A DNA stretch of 64,000 bases from JASDSY01 sp041441465 (GTDB lineage: Bacteria; Muiribacteriota; UBA9980), in contig JASDSY010000018.1 of the NCBI GenBank assembly GCA_041441465.1, forward strand, positions 3,858 through 67,857, read 5' to 3'. The notes beneath the pieces were generated by a model that did no database searches, was not told the DNA's origin, and saw only the letters and a list, made by a program, of their open reading frames with translations. The position numbers and the translations under genes were made by a program. Shown one piece after another: positions 27,101-39,060 of this stretch (position 1 is the stretch's first letter; each line of letters opens with the position of its first letter).

Positions 27101-30100
27101 GTGCCGCAATATCTAACCTGCTTACGATTACCGTTGATGGAAATTACATTTATGTAGCGCATAATGGCGCCGGCAGTAAGATATCTAAAATTCAAATTTA
27201 CCCTAATATTGAATTAGTAACGACTCTTGAAAAATTTACCGATCCTTTGAATAAGCCGACACCAAATGATTTTAACCTTATCAGCGGCTTATATTCGGAT
27301 GGCGAAGATATTTATATAGCCGAAGAAGGATATAAACGTATTATCAGGACATCTTCCGTATTATGGAAAAATAAAGGCAAATTTGGCGTTGAAGGCATAT
27401 CTGGTATTGATTCATCACACTTATGGGAACCGACGGCTTTATGTGCCGATGCTTCTAATATTTATGTTGTTAATAGGCATGATACTAAAGGCGGCGTAGT
27501 TTATAAATTAAAAGGAAATATGACCTATGACAGGCAGAGCGATGACCCGCTCGGTGCAAAACCGACAGGCATAACTGCGACCAAGGATTATGTTTATATC
27601 GTAAACCCAGGCTCGTCAACTAAAAAACTTTTAAGATGGCCTAAAGATATTTTGCCTGGAACATATTATACGGTTGAGCCGAATGAAATACATTCGAATA
27701 TTACTAACCCTATTGATATTTATTCGTATTATGATTCGGATAAAAAAGCTTACTACATTTATATTGTTAACTACAGCCCTGAAGTGCCGACCAATAACGG
27801 TATTTATAAATGCGAGGAAAAAGGCGGCAAACTTGTATTGTCCGCAGATAACCCTATCTCCAAGTATGATATATTTAAAGATGTCGCTTATCCGGTTGCA
27901 GTTGCGGTTGACCGCGATGGTGTTACGGCGCTGCTTGATGATTTTACATTGCTCAAGTTGAGGCCGGATATGCAGTCGGTATTAAATATTGGCGGACGTG
28001 ACGTGAAATTTGGCGTTTCCGGCGTTACAGGAAGCGATGATACTCATATTAACACGGTTCCTAATAAGAATGTTAATTCAGGAAATCTTGAGTACTCCAA
28101 ATTATATACTACCGGCGATCGCATATATCTAACCGATACTAAAAATAACAGAATTATAAAATTTGACGCCTATTTAAATTATAAGGGCCAGTATAATCTA
28201 GACAGCATGCCTTCTGGTATCGGCTGCTTAAACGGCGATATTGTTGTTTCGCTTACGAACCGTCATATTGTTTTAAGAACCGGCGGTGATGCAGGTGTAT
28301 ATCTGTCAGATTGGCTTAATTTCGGGTCACATATTAATTCAATTCCGTTATTTTATTACGATGGTGAAATCCCTGACGGATCAGGAGTAAATGTTGAAGT
28401 CGTAATGGCGCCTTCGGATAATTCAGGAGCTGTTTCGGAAATTGCCGCTTCGGCTACTGAAAGTGTGGTCTTATCTAACTTGACCGGCTCGCAGGTAACT
28501 ACTCCGGTTAACCATGTAAAACCAGAGGATAACCAATATTTACGCTATAAACTTTCACTGAACGCTAATTCGTCGGCTACGCTTCCTAAATTCAGCAAAA
28601 TTGACTTTAATTATGTGAAAGCGGCTGATGGTAATCAGGATATTACTTTAAGCCCGACTACCGGTATGGGATATTTTAAGAGTTTCCCTAAAATATCTCT
28701 TGGTATGAGTGAAAAAGGTACAATTTATTACAGATGGCTCGATGAATCTATGAACGCTATTACTCCTGCAGAAGGAGCCGGTACCGGTGTAGGCAATAAT
28801 TTTAATATTTACAATTGGAATAGTGTCGTTACTATTCCGGAAACCGGCGGCAAACAAAAAGACGGATTATATGTATTGCAGTATTACTCAAAAGATTTTA
28901 TCGGCAATACTGAATCTATTAACAAGTATAAGTATAGAATCGATACTACGCCTCCTAAGATAATAGGCGGTAAGGCATTAAACGAAGGCGTGCTTGGTTA
29001 TTCATTTAATAAAAAAGCAGGGCTTCTTGAATTATATGTTCAATTGAGCCAGGCTACTGATACTATTGACGATTTTAAAAAATATGTTAAGGGGAAAATC
29101 AGAATAGTTTCGGCTTCGACCGCTTATGATTCAAATGCTGATTCGACGGCCGGCAATAATTTTAATCTTGAATATTATGAAGGGCCTAATGCGCCGTCCG
29201 GACAGGTGTGGTATAAAGCGTCATGGCGTATAAATCCGAATGACTTTGTCCAGGAAGGCTCCGATTTCCAGATATACGCTTCGATGGCGGATCTTGCGGG
29301 TAATGAAGATAAAACATACGCATACGGTTATGCGAGTTCAAAACCATTATTAACTTTGCAAATATATGGCGGCGCGCCGAATACTCAGCTGGNNNNNNNN
29401 NNNNNNNNNNNNNNNNNNNNNNNNNNNNNNNNNNNNNNNNNNNNNNNNNNNNNNNNNNNNNNNNNNNNNNNNNNNNNNNNNNNNNNNNNNNNTCAAAACC
29501 ATTATTAACTTTGCAAATATATGGCGGCGCGCCGAATACTCAGCTGGAACAAATTATTCATGCTACCCGTGCCGATTTTGCTAAAGGAAAATTAAAAGAA
29601 GTAAGCGTTGAAAAAGTTGGCAGTAAAGGTAACGTAAGGTTAAGAACCGACGCAGAATGGGGCGGCTTGCAGAAGGTTGAAAATACTATCGGCAGCCCTA
29701 ATGGAATTGCTTATGACGGCACCTATGTTTATGTTGCCGATCTTATTACAAATAAGGTTTACAGGTTAGATGCCAGCATGAGTAAGATTACCGGAAACGA
29801 AACCGCAAACGGTCTTTTAGGAGTGCCAAAGGCGGTTGCTACCGACGGACAATTTGTTTATATTGCCGATTCTTCTAAAAATAAAATATTAAAAATGGAC
29901 CTTGCATTAAAGAATTTATATGCTGAGTGTGATGCAACGATGCTTGCGGCAAGCGGTGTTATTGTTAATTCGCCTCAGTCTATAGCGGTTGATAATAAAT
30001 ATGTTTATTTTACTGATAAAAATAACCAGGTTGTCAGGTTGTTAAAAACATTAACATTCTCAAAGGTAATTAAAGACAATATTGACGGAACGCATGCACT

Positions 30101-33100
30101 GTCGGCCAATATGCTTCTTGCGGCTGACGGAACATATTTATATGTCATGGATAGCATAAATTCAAAATTATTTGTATTAAGCCAGGAAATGACTTTTGTT
30201 TCCACCTTCGGAAGCGCTGGCGCCGGCAATGAAAACTTTAATGATCCGCGCGGCATCGCTTGTGACGGTAATTACATTTATGTTACAGACAATGGTAATC
30301 ATCGCGTAGTTAAACTTGAACTGGATGATAACGCTGCTATAGTTTACAAAGAGCAATTTATGGGCAGCGGCGCTAAAGACCCTGGTAATGTTATAACTGA
30401 AGCTGCGCTTTCTGAAATTACAGGCATTGCTACAGATGGCTTTTATACTTATTTCTGTATGCCGGCTAATAAACGAATGGTTTTAACCGGCGATGTCGCC
30501 AAGAAAGTTGAATGGAATAAGGTAGCCGAATATACAGGAACAATAAACTTGCCGTCGGCAATTACATTCTCCGGCAACTATTTCTTCGTTGCAAGTCCTG
30601 GAAATAACAGTGTAATAATGCTTGACCCTGAGCTTAATTATTATAAAACTTCTACGGCCGGCTTATATACCGGACCAAAAGATTTATTTTATAGTGAACA
30701 GGGATTATATGTTCTTGATAACAGTTCAATTAGTATTTCGAGCGATGAAGTCACGACTAGAACTCTTACTAAATCAATTGCCGGAAATGGCATAACTGGA
30801 TACGATAATAGTTATATACTTGTGACTACTGCTTCAGGCATTACTGCGCTTAATGCTTTTAATCTTAATACGATTACCGGTTTTACAGTTACCGGCCTTG
30901 CTACTGCATTATCTAATCCGGCTGGAATTACAACGGATGGTAATGATGTTTACGTTTCGGATAACGGCAATAATCGTGTAGTGAAATTTAAGATAGTAAA
31001 AACGGCGGTTCCTAATCAGCTTGTTTACGTCAGCCAATATAATGTCGGAATAACTTCGCCCAAAGGAATTTCAATAAGCTCGGATTTTGTTTATGTCGCC
31101 TGTGCCGGCAGTAACAAGGTTGTTAAATTAGATAAAAATTTAAACTATGTCGCATCTTATCCTGATACGGGCACATTAAACACGCCGACCGGCGTTTATG
31201 CTTACGGTCAATATTGTTATATTGCCGACCGCGGAAGTAATAAAATCTATAAGACAGGTATAAATAAATTTGCAGGTGAAATAAAAGTTGATGATGATAC
31301 TGCAAATGCCAAAACCGGTCATGCTAATAGTTCGATGGCTATATTAACAAGCAGTGAAGGCGTAAGTACTCCAGTAGTTTTTTATTCTAAAGGCGGATCA
31401 ATATATTGCAGTAAATCTAAAGATGAAGACGGCACTGAATTTGATACACCGACAGTTTTGTATGGCGGCGATACATTTGCGGTATCGTTTATCGGCGATA
31501 AAATTTATATAGCTTATGTTGATAACAGCTATGCCGTTAAATTTGGTATGATTGATTCTACTTTGAATAAGAGTAACTTCGTTGATGTGAGTGCGGATAA
31601 ATCCGATGCGCCTTCAATTACCGTTGATAAGGATGGAATTGTTTATATCGCTTGGATTTATAAAGACGGCACAAATTATTCTAAAGTTCAGTATAAAAAA
31701 TCAAAAACAGCGGTTAAATCAATTGCCGATGTAAAAGCCGATCTCTTCTCGGAAAATGCAAAAGATTTTGGCAATACTCAAACTAATGGTAATAATTATG
31801 ATATTTCAATTGCTGCTGAAAAAGGCGATGCAGATACCGGCGGCAAACGTATTCATGCAGTATGGACATATAAAGATGTAACTTCTGGAAGCAAGTTTGT
31901 GGAATATGGTAACGGCGATTTTACTAACTTGATTAACAGGGTTTCGACTCTCGATACGTTTAAAAACGATTTATATGATCCAATGCCTTGCGTTGCTACT
32001 GGAACAGGCCAGCAGGTTCACGTCGCCTGGGCCGGTGAGGGAATTGCTTCTGATATAAAATATAAATCGTCAACTAACGGCGGCGATACTTTTGAAAGTA
32101 CGAGAATAATTAACAGCACTAATACCGGTTATCAAAAACGTCCTTCGATTACTATAGGCATGGATCAATACGGAAAAGACGTAATTCTTGTTATGTGGGA
32201 ATCTGGAACGAATATCGGTTCGAATGATGAGGATGTATATTTTAGTAAATCTTCGTCAGGCGCTACATTTGAACCAAATTACAAGGTTAATAATAAAATT
32301 TCTACCGGTGCGCAAGTAAGGCCGTCAATAGTTTCGACGCCTGACGGTTTGATAAGTTTTGCCGCCTGGACTGATTATTCGAAAGGTCTTGGTAATGGCG
32401 ATATTTATTGCGCAAGATTTACCGATGTTTCAATTTACTCGCTTAAAGGTATTTATACTTCTTCAATAATAAATATTGGAACGCATATTAAGAACCTGGG
32501 AAAAATTTCATGGTCAGATGATACAGCCACTAAAAAAGCTACAAAAGTTACTTATTATACTAGAACTTGCGGTGACGATGGTTATGGAAATCCTGATGTC
32601 GGTGCGTGGTCTTCGTGGTCGCCTGCATATACTCAGCCTAACCAGGACATTTACGTTGATTTTGAAAAAACCGGCATAAGCCCTAATTTATTTGAAAATC
32701 AATATATCCAGTACAAAGCCGTAATGCTGACAAGAAACAAGACTATAACCCCTAATTTAAGCAAGGTAAGCGTTGGATTCAAACGCGGCGGCGACAGTCC
32801 GGATACATTTGCGGATGTTGGCGGCGGCTTGCGCAAGAAAAATATCGAAGGATGGTATTTGACTCCGCCGAGATTGACGTTATCTGCTGATAAAGAAGCT
32901 AATACGTTCAGGGATTGGGCAAAATTACCGCCTGCTGAAACAATAGTCCAATCAAGTTCGGCTCTTGTATATGTGCCGTTTATAATTCCGCCGGTTGATA
33001 TTGATAATACTGTTCAGTCGACTGGTGTTACAGTTGCAGTGCCGGGCGGCACAAGGCCTACGCCGCCTGAGGAAGGTTATAAATCGCTTTACTACTATAG

Positions 33101-36100
33101 TATAGACTTCTTCGGCAACGCCGAACCTGAAAAAACGGTTGAAATTTATTTAGACACGATTCCGCCTAAGATACCGTTATTTAACGTTACCGCTAAGGGT
33201 TATGTCATTAACTCTAAAAAAGCTTCATTAACAATTGACCTTTCCGGCGATAGTAACTTTGGAATAGATGATGCCGGCGGTTATGACATATTTGATATTG
33301 ACTCGTCAGAAGAAAAGACTGTTTTCACTTTTGACGGAACTAACGAATGCTTCTTTGTCGATACTTTAAGTGTCGGAATTACCGGCGGTACTATTGAAGT
33401 CGGGACGGGAGCTAATTCCGGTATGATAAAATTCAGGACGCCGACAATGACATCTACTACTAACGGTATTGACAGAATGTCAATATCAAAAATTCTTGAT
33501 AAAAAATTAAATACCAATTATTACAAAAAGATGTTCGTGAAGATAAAAGGTGAAGGAAAAGACGCTACGGGGACTTCGCCGTCAATAACGGATTACAGGT
33601 TCCTGGCAAGAAGCTCAAAAACAGGCAAAACATACAGGCTGAATCCATTCCGTGATATGATTCAATTAAAGCCGATAAATGTTGATACTTTTGAAGTTTG
33701 TATGTTATCGCTTCCAGCCAATGACGAGCTTGATATGATTACAGTAGAAATTCAGGATACTCAGGGGAGTATTTCTGACCCAGGTAAAAATATGGGTGTT
33801 TCCATTGATTGGATCGCATTTACGAAAGCTCCGCTTAATACGCCGTCACCGCTTCGTGAATTGACCGGTTCTAATAAGACTTTTACGCTTTCTAATATTT
33901 CTGATAATACGACGCACGAAGTAATTTTGGCAAGGTATGATAAGCATGGCAATTATGCAATTAATTCAAAAACTATAGTAACGCCTGACCGTACTGAGCC
34001 GCCTGCGCCGAGCGTTACGATGCAGCTTTCAGACGGCGGCGTTAATTCCGGCGACAGCATTGAAGTGGTATGCTTGTGGAATGGCGTAAAAGACGGCAAT
34101 TCAAAGATGTATAGATATAACGTTGACGTATCTATAACGGATTCGCCAAATTCTGAAACATGGTACAGGCTGAATACGATTCCTTATTCATTCAGCGGAA
34201 GCGCGTTAAATGAAATTGTAAAAATCAAGATTAAGGATGCCGGCGGTAATATTATTGATAATAAATATTACTCTTCCGATTATTATGATATAAAGGAAAA
34301 GTATATTTTCTATATTGACAGCGGTACTGATGCTTCTAAGTGGGCTGATAAGTGGCGTTATGTAAATAAAGGTACTTATCTTGGCGACTATTTCTATAAA
34401 CATGGTTTTACCAAGGTTTCGACTTATGCTGATTTATATAATAAGATGAATTCTATTGCCGGTACGGCTGGTAAATCCAAAGATACATTATTCATATTGC
34501 CTTATGGCGTTACGCCTAAAAATATATTTGATACATCGGCCGGAACTGAAAATGCCGTCGCTAAAAAATATTTAAATGCCGGCGGTACAATTGTATGGAT
34601 CGGCGATTATCACTTAAATTATATATATGACAACGTCGGCAGTGTGACGGCTGTTTCGCCGGCTAATTACCTGACGGATAATTTGCTAAACGTAAAGGCG
34701 CAAAGAATATTGTCAGGTCCGCAGCTTGCAGGTTATACATCGCGTCTCGGCATTACATTGCAGCCTGAAATTACTGATTTTGGCGTAAGAATGACGGACG
34801 TAAGAGCGGCTTACACTTCGGACGGCATAAGGGCATATTCGTGGCTCGCTAACTATAACACACTTTATCCTAATAAAGGGTTCATGAGATATCTTACTAA
34901 AGTTATTGTCGATGGTATGGATTCAGATGCTTTAAAAGATATTTATAATGTTTCGACATTTGGTAATATTTTAGCTAAAAATTCAGGAGATGATTCGACA
35001 TATGCTTATAATGCCAATATTGCCAGAGGTCCGTGCGGTTATTACTATAAATTTAGAGTAACTGCAATCGATGCTGAAGGTAATATATCGTCATCCGGCG
35101 GTGTATCAAATATAATTAAGGCAAAAGATACAAAACGTCCGACAGTCGATTTTGGTCACGGCGTGGATCCTGATTATTCAGTGCAAATTACTAAATCGCA
35201 ACTTGCAACGGATATATGGTCGTTCTTTAACGTAAATGATCCGGAACCTTCTTCTGGAATCCAAAAGGCTGAATGGTACTTTGAAATTAAAGACGGAAAA
35301 CAAACATGGGATTGGCCGGCAAATAAGGATTTCCAGACCATAGCCTATAAGAATGGCACTCTTACTGAAAATGTGACCTGTAACCGTGAAGTTGTAACTA
35401 AAGCGCCTTGGTATCCAACTCGCAATAAGTTTGTACGTTCAGGTGTTTATAGGGTATTTGTAAAAATTTATGACTATGATGGAAACTATAATGAATATGT
35501 AATGCAGAAATATAACGTAGTTGCATCAGATCCGTATAGGTTAGTTTTCGCTGACGTAAATTCATTGGTATTTGATACCAATGGAATACTTAAAGACTTT
35601 AAGCCTTATACGCGCGATACTAACTATCAGCCTCCTTATATTCGCGCGGGCTCGACTAAACGTTTTTATATAGTTTCAGCCGATAAGGATTATGATATTG
35701 TAACTATACCGACAGACAATAATTTTGTTAAGTTTACGACAGATAATATATTGCAAAGTACACAAAGCAAGCCGGCATCTGTCAGGATATATTGGGGCAA
35801 GGAAGATTCGCCGGTTAAGAGTGATGAAAAAATATTAACCGACTCTACTTCATTTTATACGTTCTATCCGGCGGCTATGGGCGTTACTTCATTATGGTCA
35901 AAGGGTTTTATAACTTTAGATTATTATGAAACGCGTGATGTCAACACAGATGACGGCCGTCTTGATATGCAGGTATTGATAAGTTCGCCGACATTCTCTG
36001 TCGCGGCTATTGCTGATATGGAAATAAGACCTAACGTATTCGACCATCTTAAATTTAACCAGTCAGAATATTCAATGAAAGCAGACGAAGGCGTCAAATT

Positions 36101-38384
36101 GATTTTTGACAGACGAGACGTTTATGACAACCTTGTTTATTCTCCGGCTGATACTGAGGCGGTAGCTATTGATTTCATTAATGAATCAAACAAAACTTAC
36201 CCTTTGAACGGCGAATCTTGGGTTGCGGATAGAACGCAGTATGAAGTTGTCGTTGGGTCAAATCAATTTTACTGGGCTTCCAGCTCAGGTAATGACTCGG
36301 TTAAACAGCCCGGCGATAAAGGCTGGTATCCTTGGGAATTCGCTGCGGGCGAAACCGCTTCCGTAGCTACGGCTCTTGGTACTTCAGCAGATTTTACTGA
36401 CGGCTTGCCGTTTAAAATTAATAACGCACAGTATAAGATAACTAACACTGCGCCTGTTATGTATAGCTCTTCGAGCGGAAAAATCGAAACTATCCAAAAA
36501 CTCGGTTTTTATAATGAACACCAGATCATTATAAAACAAAGGAGCGCTTCGATATACTATAATGATACTTTGGCAGGCGACACGGAAATTACAGGTTATG
36601 TTTATGGCTATGACAGCGTTGAAGTCAAATTTAAGGTGCCGAAACAGACACAAAAGCTTAAAATAAGCGTTTTGCCTTCGACCGCGCCGGGTAATTTGCG
36701 GTTAACCTATGACAATACTTATAAGGCTATCGGCGGATTTACAGCTATGCCGCCGCATATTCCACAGGCGGGTTTATTTAATAAATATATGGTTGACGCT
36801 ACTGACCGCTGGGGCAACACAATGACGGACATCAAGGATTTCCAGGCTTCGTTAAGTGCTTATCCTAAAAATCAGGATATGGTTAATAGAATGAGTATTG
36901 CTTATGACGATAAACAGAAATCAGCTTATAATTTTTATGATGTCCAGGGCGAACCTATAAGTTCACTTAAAGTTGTAAATGGAAGTACGGAATTTTATTA
37001 CCAGGACATGGTTGCGTCAAATAATCTTACAACCGATAGAAAATATAATAAAAATAATCATACTCAAATGGTAATACAACTCAAGGATAACCGAATTGTA
37101 TCCGGTTTTGCGATGGCGACTATCGAAGTTATGCTTACCGCGAATAAGTCTGATTATGGCCAATATTATCTTGATATAATCGATGAGGCTAAAAATGCTT
37201 TAAACCGTCTTGAAGCGGATAATCCTGAAAAAATTACGATTAATATGATGGATAAATATGGCAACACTTGTGATCATCTTGGTGCCGGAACCGATACAGT
37301 CGGCCTTATAAAAGCAGCATCGCCTTCAATTGAGATAAAACAAGACGGCGAATATGTTCCGATTGCCGGAAGCGATCTTGGAATGGAAAGAACAGCGCAT
37401 ATTGATGAATTTGGTAATCTTATGCCTAATGGCTTTTCGGAAGGCGTTTATTATCATGATTTAAAATTCGGAACTAATGGTGTTATTTTAAGGCTTAATT
37501 ATATCGCTGATCTGGTTGATAAGGTAAATCCAGGCGATATAATGTATCATCCGCAGGGAACTTTTGAAGTTTCGGTCGGCCTTGTCGAACCTAAACTCTG
37601 GGGCGGCACTAAGGAAATTTATTTCTACCAGGAATTGCCAAAAGAAATTATACATAATTACATTGATATGTATAAAAATAATCCGTCTAAGATTAAGGAA
37701 AAACATCCTGGTTTTGTGCTCTCAGGCTGGGTAAAAGTTGGTTCTGATTTGAATTTCGAAAAATATTGCGATAAGCCGGCGCATATGACGACGCATGCCG
37801 GCTGGGAAACCTGTACAAGCGAAGTATGTCTCAACCGTGTTGAATTGGCTTTTGAGCAGTTTGAGCTTGACGGCACTACGCATAACACTACAAAGAATAA
37901 ATTCGTAGTGAGCATGGATTTACTTGGAAATATATATAGTTATCAGAGCAATAAAGCCGCAAGTAATGACATCGATCAGACTGGTTTTTACAGTATGGAC
38001 CGTACTCCGGCCCGTTACCATCCTAAGTATAAAAATTTTATAATAAAACCGGGAGAAACGATTTCGCAGACGGGTACTCGTGCCCGCAATTTGAACAGGT
38101 GGAGAAGAATATTCATTCACTTCTATCCGCCGGTTAATGATAACGGTATTGACGGTCTTGCTAAAAATAAGCGTTACATCATTTATATGTATCCTAAAGA
38201 TACTGTAATGAGCGGAGTGGAAGTATATTTTGACGGAATACAGATGCAAAAATCAAAATATGTAACTAAATACACTTCCGATAAGACAATTATCGTCGGG
38301 CCGTTGAAAGATACCGATAATAGCGGTGTGTTAATGGATGTTATCAGGCCGCTTAATGAGGAAATCCCATATCAGGCAAGATAA
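3196..38384 (+). CDS. Giant secreted modular protein (about 11,677 aa), interrupted by an assembly gap
   Basis: ATG at 3196 follows AAGGGGGAT. The frame runs to the N block at 29393 and resumes in the matching frame to the TAA at 38384. Collapsing the gap plus one copy of the 55-bp duplicated flank leaves exactly 11,678 codons. Residues 1-29 are a signal peptide. The body is almost entirely beta: Ig/FN3-like modules, PA14-like domains (nt 4546-4968 and 11616-12110), a 98-residue repeat array (5617-7683), jelly-roll carbohydrate-binding-like stretches (12250-12820, 15540-17270), TolB/PD40 blades, NHL propellers between 21530 and 31260, a sialidase-like propeller (31320-32430) and a flavodoxin/amidotransferase-like domain (34300-34980). 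There is no LPXTG, PEP-CTERM or obvious membrane anchor at the C-terminus (ends EEIPYQAR). It is probably a cell-surface or extracellular adhesion or binding protein. The downstream pseudopilin-like gene is 37 nt away. Confidence 0.9.
4546..4968 (+). other. PA14-like domain 1 in the giant protein
   Basis: Residues about 451-591 read like a PA14 beta-barrel: an aromatic start (ANYYDS), a central GDYTFYTINDDGVRLWLDD core and a final NYHLRLDFYQATG...IRFWWDPP strand pair. PA14 domains bind carbohydrate in many adhesins and glycosidases. Confidence 0.75.
5617..7683 (+). repeat. Tandem 98-residue (294-bp) repeat array, seven copies
   Basis: Copies begin at 5617, 5920, 6214, 6508, 6802, 7096 and 7390; the first is 303 bp, the others exactly 294 bp. 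Each starts PVVTTVGYSLKDxKS and ends with SPEGNES...DGxVPAA. Copies 2-3-4 match copies 5-6-7 one to one, so a three-copy block was duplicated. Diverged relatives continue to about nt 10150 (starts such as PDVSKIYASKA and PTDLTKLGYLRQ). Most differences between copies are silent third-position changes. Confidence 0.9.
8290..8965 (+). other. Two bacterial Ig-like domains in the giant protein
   Basis: Two successive units of about 110 residues share the pattern VGNTVTINFTASE / SGDTITLTFKANE, a T(D/E)TEG or TDPEG turn, DLAGN, and a final strand before MTPP or SGPD. This is the usual layout of Ig-like domains in bacterial surface proteins. Confidence 0.65.
11616..12110 (+). other. PA14-like domain 2 in the giant protein
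   Basis: Residues about 2808-2972 begin GGLLGKYYT and contain the strong PA14 signature FYTEWTGEFYAAESTKYNF, then KTDDGVRFYFND and the final GNWYKIKMVYFEGGGDA segment. The match is better than for domain 1. Confidence 0.85.
15379..17810 (+). other. TolB/PD40-type propeller blades separated by jelly-roll-like insert
   Basis: A first blade-like segment (FPRINRDGKYVVFEKRG...SEIYIMTNGG) lies at about 15420-15530. Two typical PD40 blades (NPKISPDGSKVVYMAD and DPSWSPDGEKIVFLRE) and one weaker one follow at 17400-17810. Between them lie about 1.7 kb that look like two or three lectin or carbohydrate-binding beta sandwiches (for example the segment with NVKENWTMIGNPDWESSG). Confidence 0.65.
29338..29392 (+). 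repeat. Left copy of 55-bp overlap flanking the N gap
   Basis: The 55 bases 29338-29392 are identical to 29493-29547. The identity ends exactly at the N run, as expected for two contig ends that share one assembly k-mer. Confidence 0.95.
29393..29492. other. Assembly gap, 100 N placeholder
   Basis: Exactly 100 N separate two identical 55-bp strings. Removing the N run and one copy (155 bp) joins the reading frames before and after without a shift, so the gap is most likely an artefact of zero or negative true length. Confidence 0.97.
29493..29547 (+). repeat. Right copy of 55-bp overlap flanking the N gap
   Basis: Identical to 29338-29392. The frame after the gap (codon starts divisible by 3) is that expected if this copy overlaps the left copy. 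Confidence 0.95.
31320..32430 (+). other. Sialidase/BNR-like propeller in the giant protein
   Basis: Repeated segments of the type VYFSKSSSGATFEPNYKVN, IKYKSSTNGGDTFESTRIIN and RPSI(V/T).. followed by AAW or VMW resemble the Asp-box region of sialidase-type propellers (S.D.G.TF). No sialidase catalytic triad can be assigned by eye, so a binding role is more likely. Confidence 0.6.
34300..34980 (+). other. Amidotransferase/flavodoxin-like alpha-beta domain in the giant protein
   Basis: This is the only clearly alpha/beta part of the protein: KYIFYIDSG, a helix with YLGDYFYKHGF, DTLFILPYGVTP, AVAKKYLNAGGTIVWIGDYH, then a longer helix-rich end. The layout resembles class I amidotransferase-like (ThuA-type) domains used for binding. 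No catalytic Cys is seen. Confidence 0.4.
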
Positions 38385-38421
38385 TTATCAAATATAATTA
38401 AAGGCGATTAAAGGTGATTTT

Positions 38422-39060
38422 ATGTTAAAAAAAATTACTTGTGATAATAGAAAAAATAACAGACGCGGAATACTTTTATTTGGCATAATTGTTATTGTCG
38501 CGATATTAGGCATAATATATTTCAGGGGTTTTACTCTGCAGAGTACTGAAACGCGAAGGGTTCGCGAGCAGGAACTGGATTCGAAGTTGTCTCAAATGCG
38601 AAGGGCCTTAGATTCTGCGAAAAAAATTAATGATTTCAAAACTAAGTCGGATTTTGATAAATTGGATGAATCGACTCCGTCAGGCGAGATTCAAGAAAAA
38701 CTTATTAAAAATTTAAGGGGAAGCGATTCGAAATCCGTCTATTTAAGGCAGGAATTTACGGCCCCTATGCTCGATGTCGATGCCGCCGAAAAATTAAATA
38801 TAGGCTGGCGTGTAGCTGTTAATAGGGTAAATTCATCGAGTTTTGAGGGAGATAATTTTTTGAAAGTTTACCGTATAACGGAAGAAACAAATGTTTCCGA
38901 AGTTAATCAGTGGTGGTTCGGTACTACGACAGACGTAGGCCTAATTTCAGTCACTTCCGTTTATGAGCCGCCGCCGGAGACCGACTATCCGGGGCAAACC
39001 GATAACTATGGAAATAAGGGGAAATACGGCCGGAATGTAGTGAGAATGACCGTGAGATAG
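38422..39060 (+). CDS. Pseudopilin-like single-pass membrane protein
   Basis: The 212-residue product starts at ATG behind AAAGGTGATTTT, 37 nt after the giant gene, so the two are probably co-transcribed. A short basic N-terminus (KKITCDNRKNNRRG) precedes one hydrophobic helix (ILLFGIIVIVAILGIIYF, residues 19-36). A heptad-like charged helix follows (RRVREQELDSKLSQMRRALDSAKK), then a beta-rich globular part. This is the plan of type II secretion and type IV pilus pseudopilins, including the RxRALD-like segment of GspG-type proteins. The residue five after the presumed cleavage Gly is Gly, not the usual Glu, as in some minor pseudopilins. A role in export or assembly of the giant protein is inference. 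Confidence 0.6.
   Translation: MLKKITCDNRKNNRRGILLFGIIVIVAILGIIYFRGFTLQSTETRRVREQELDSKLSQMRRALDSAKKINDFKTKSDFDKLDESTPSGEIQEKLIKNLRGSDSKSVYLRQEFTAPMLDVDAAEKLNIGWRVAVNRVNSSSFEGDNFLKVYRITEETNVSEVNQWWFGTTTDVGLISVTSVYEPPPETDYPGQTDNYGNKGKYGRNVVRMTVR

Larger units (their letters stand above)
21530..31260 (+). other. Four NHL-repeat propeller stretches in the giant protein
   Basis: NHL-type blades (pattern: aliphatic-hPxGha.DG..hYVaDsgNnRhhK) occur in four blocks: about 21530-23345, 24400-25290, 26450-28290 and 29660-31260. Clear examples are VYVADSGNNRVMKF, FVADTGNHRILKL, IYIADSGNNRIVQL and IYVTDNGNHRVVKL. NHL propellers usually mediate protein, RNA or ligand binding. Confidence 0.85.
18817..32790 (+). 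repeat. Six dispersed copies of an unnamed LGSHI module in the giant protein
   Basis: Copies start near 18817, 20371, 23370, 25297, 28300 and 32455, each about 110-130 residues. Start motifs are TPVMTLGSHV, SPVYLIGTHI, SRVIDLGNYV, SEIIDLGSHI, SDWLNFGSHI and SSIINIGTHI. Each continues with a beta-rich segment, a W-rich or acidic middle, a (Q/R)(Y/F)(V/L/I)QYK(V/I/A) strand and a closing strand before a DG(L/N) or GGD turn. Three copies directly follow an NHL propeller, and the sixth follows the sialidase-like propeller. Confidence 0.7.

Noticed and set aside
29511..38384. A separate 2957-residue gene starting at TTG 29511
   Set aside because: The start lies inside the duplicated 55-bp flank of the N gap and the frame is continuous with the upstream giant ORF once the overlap is collapsed.
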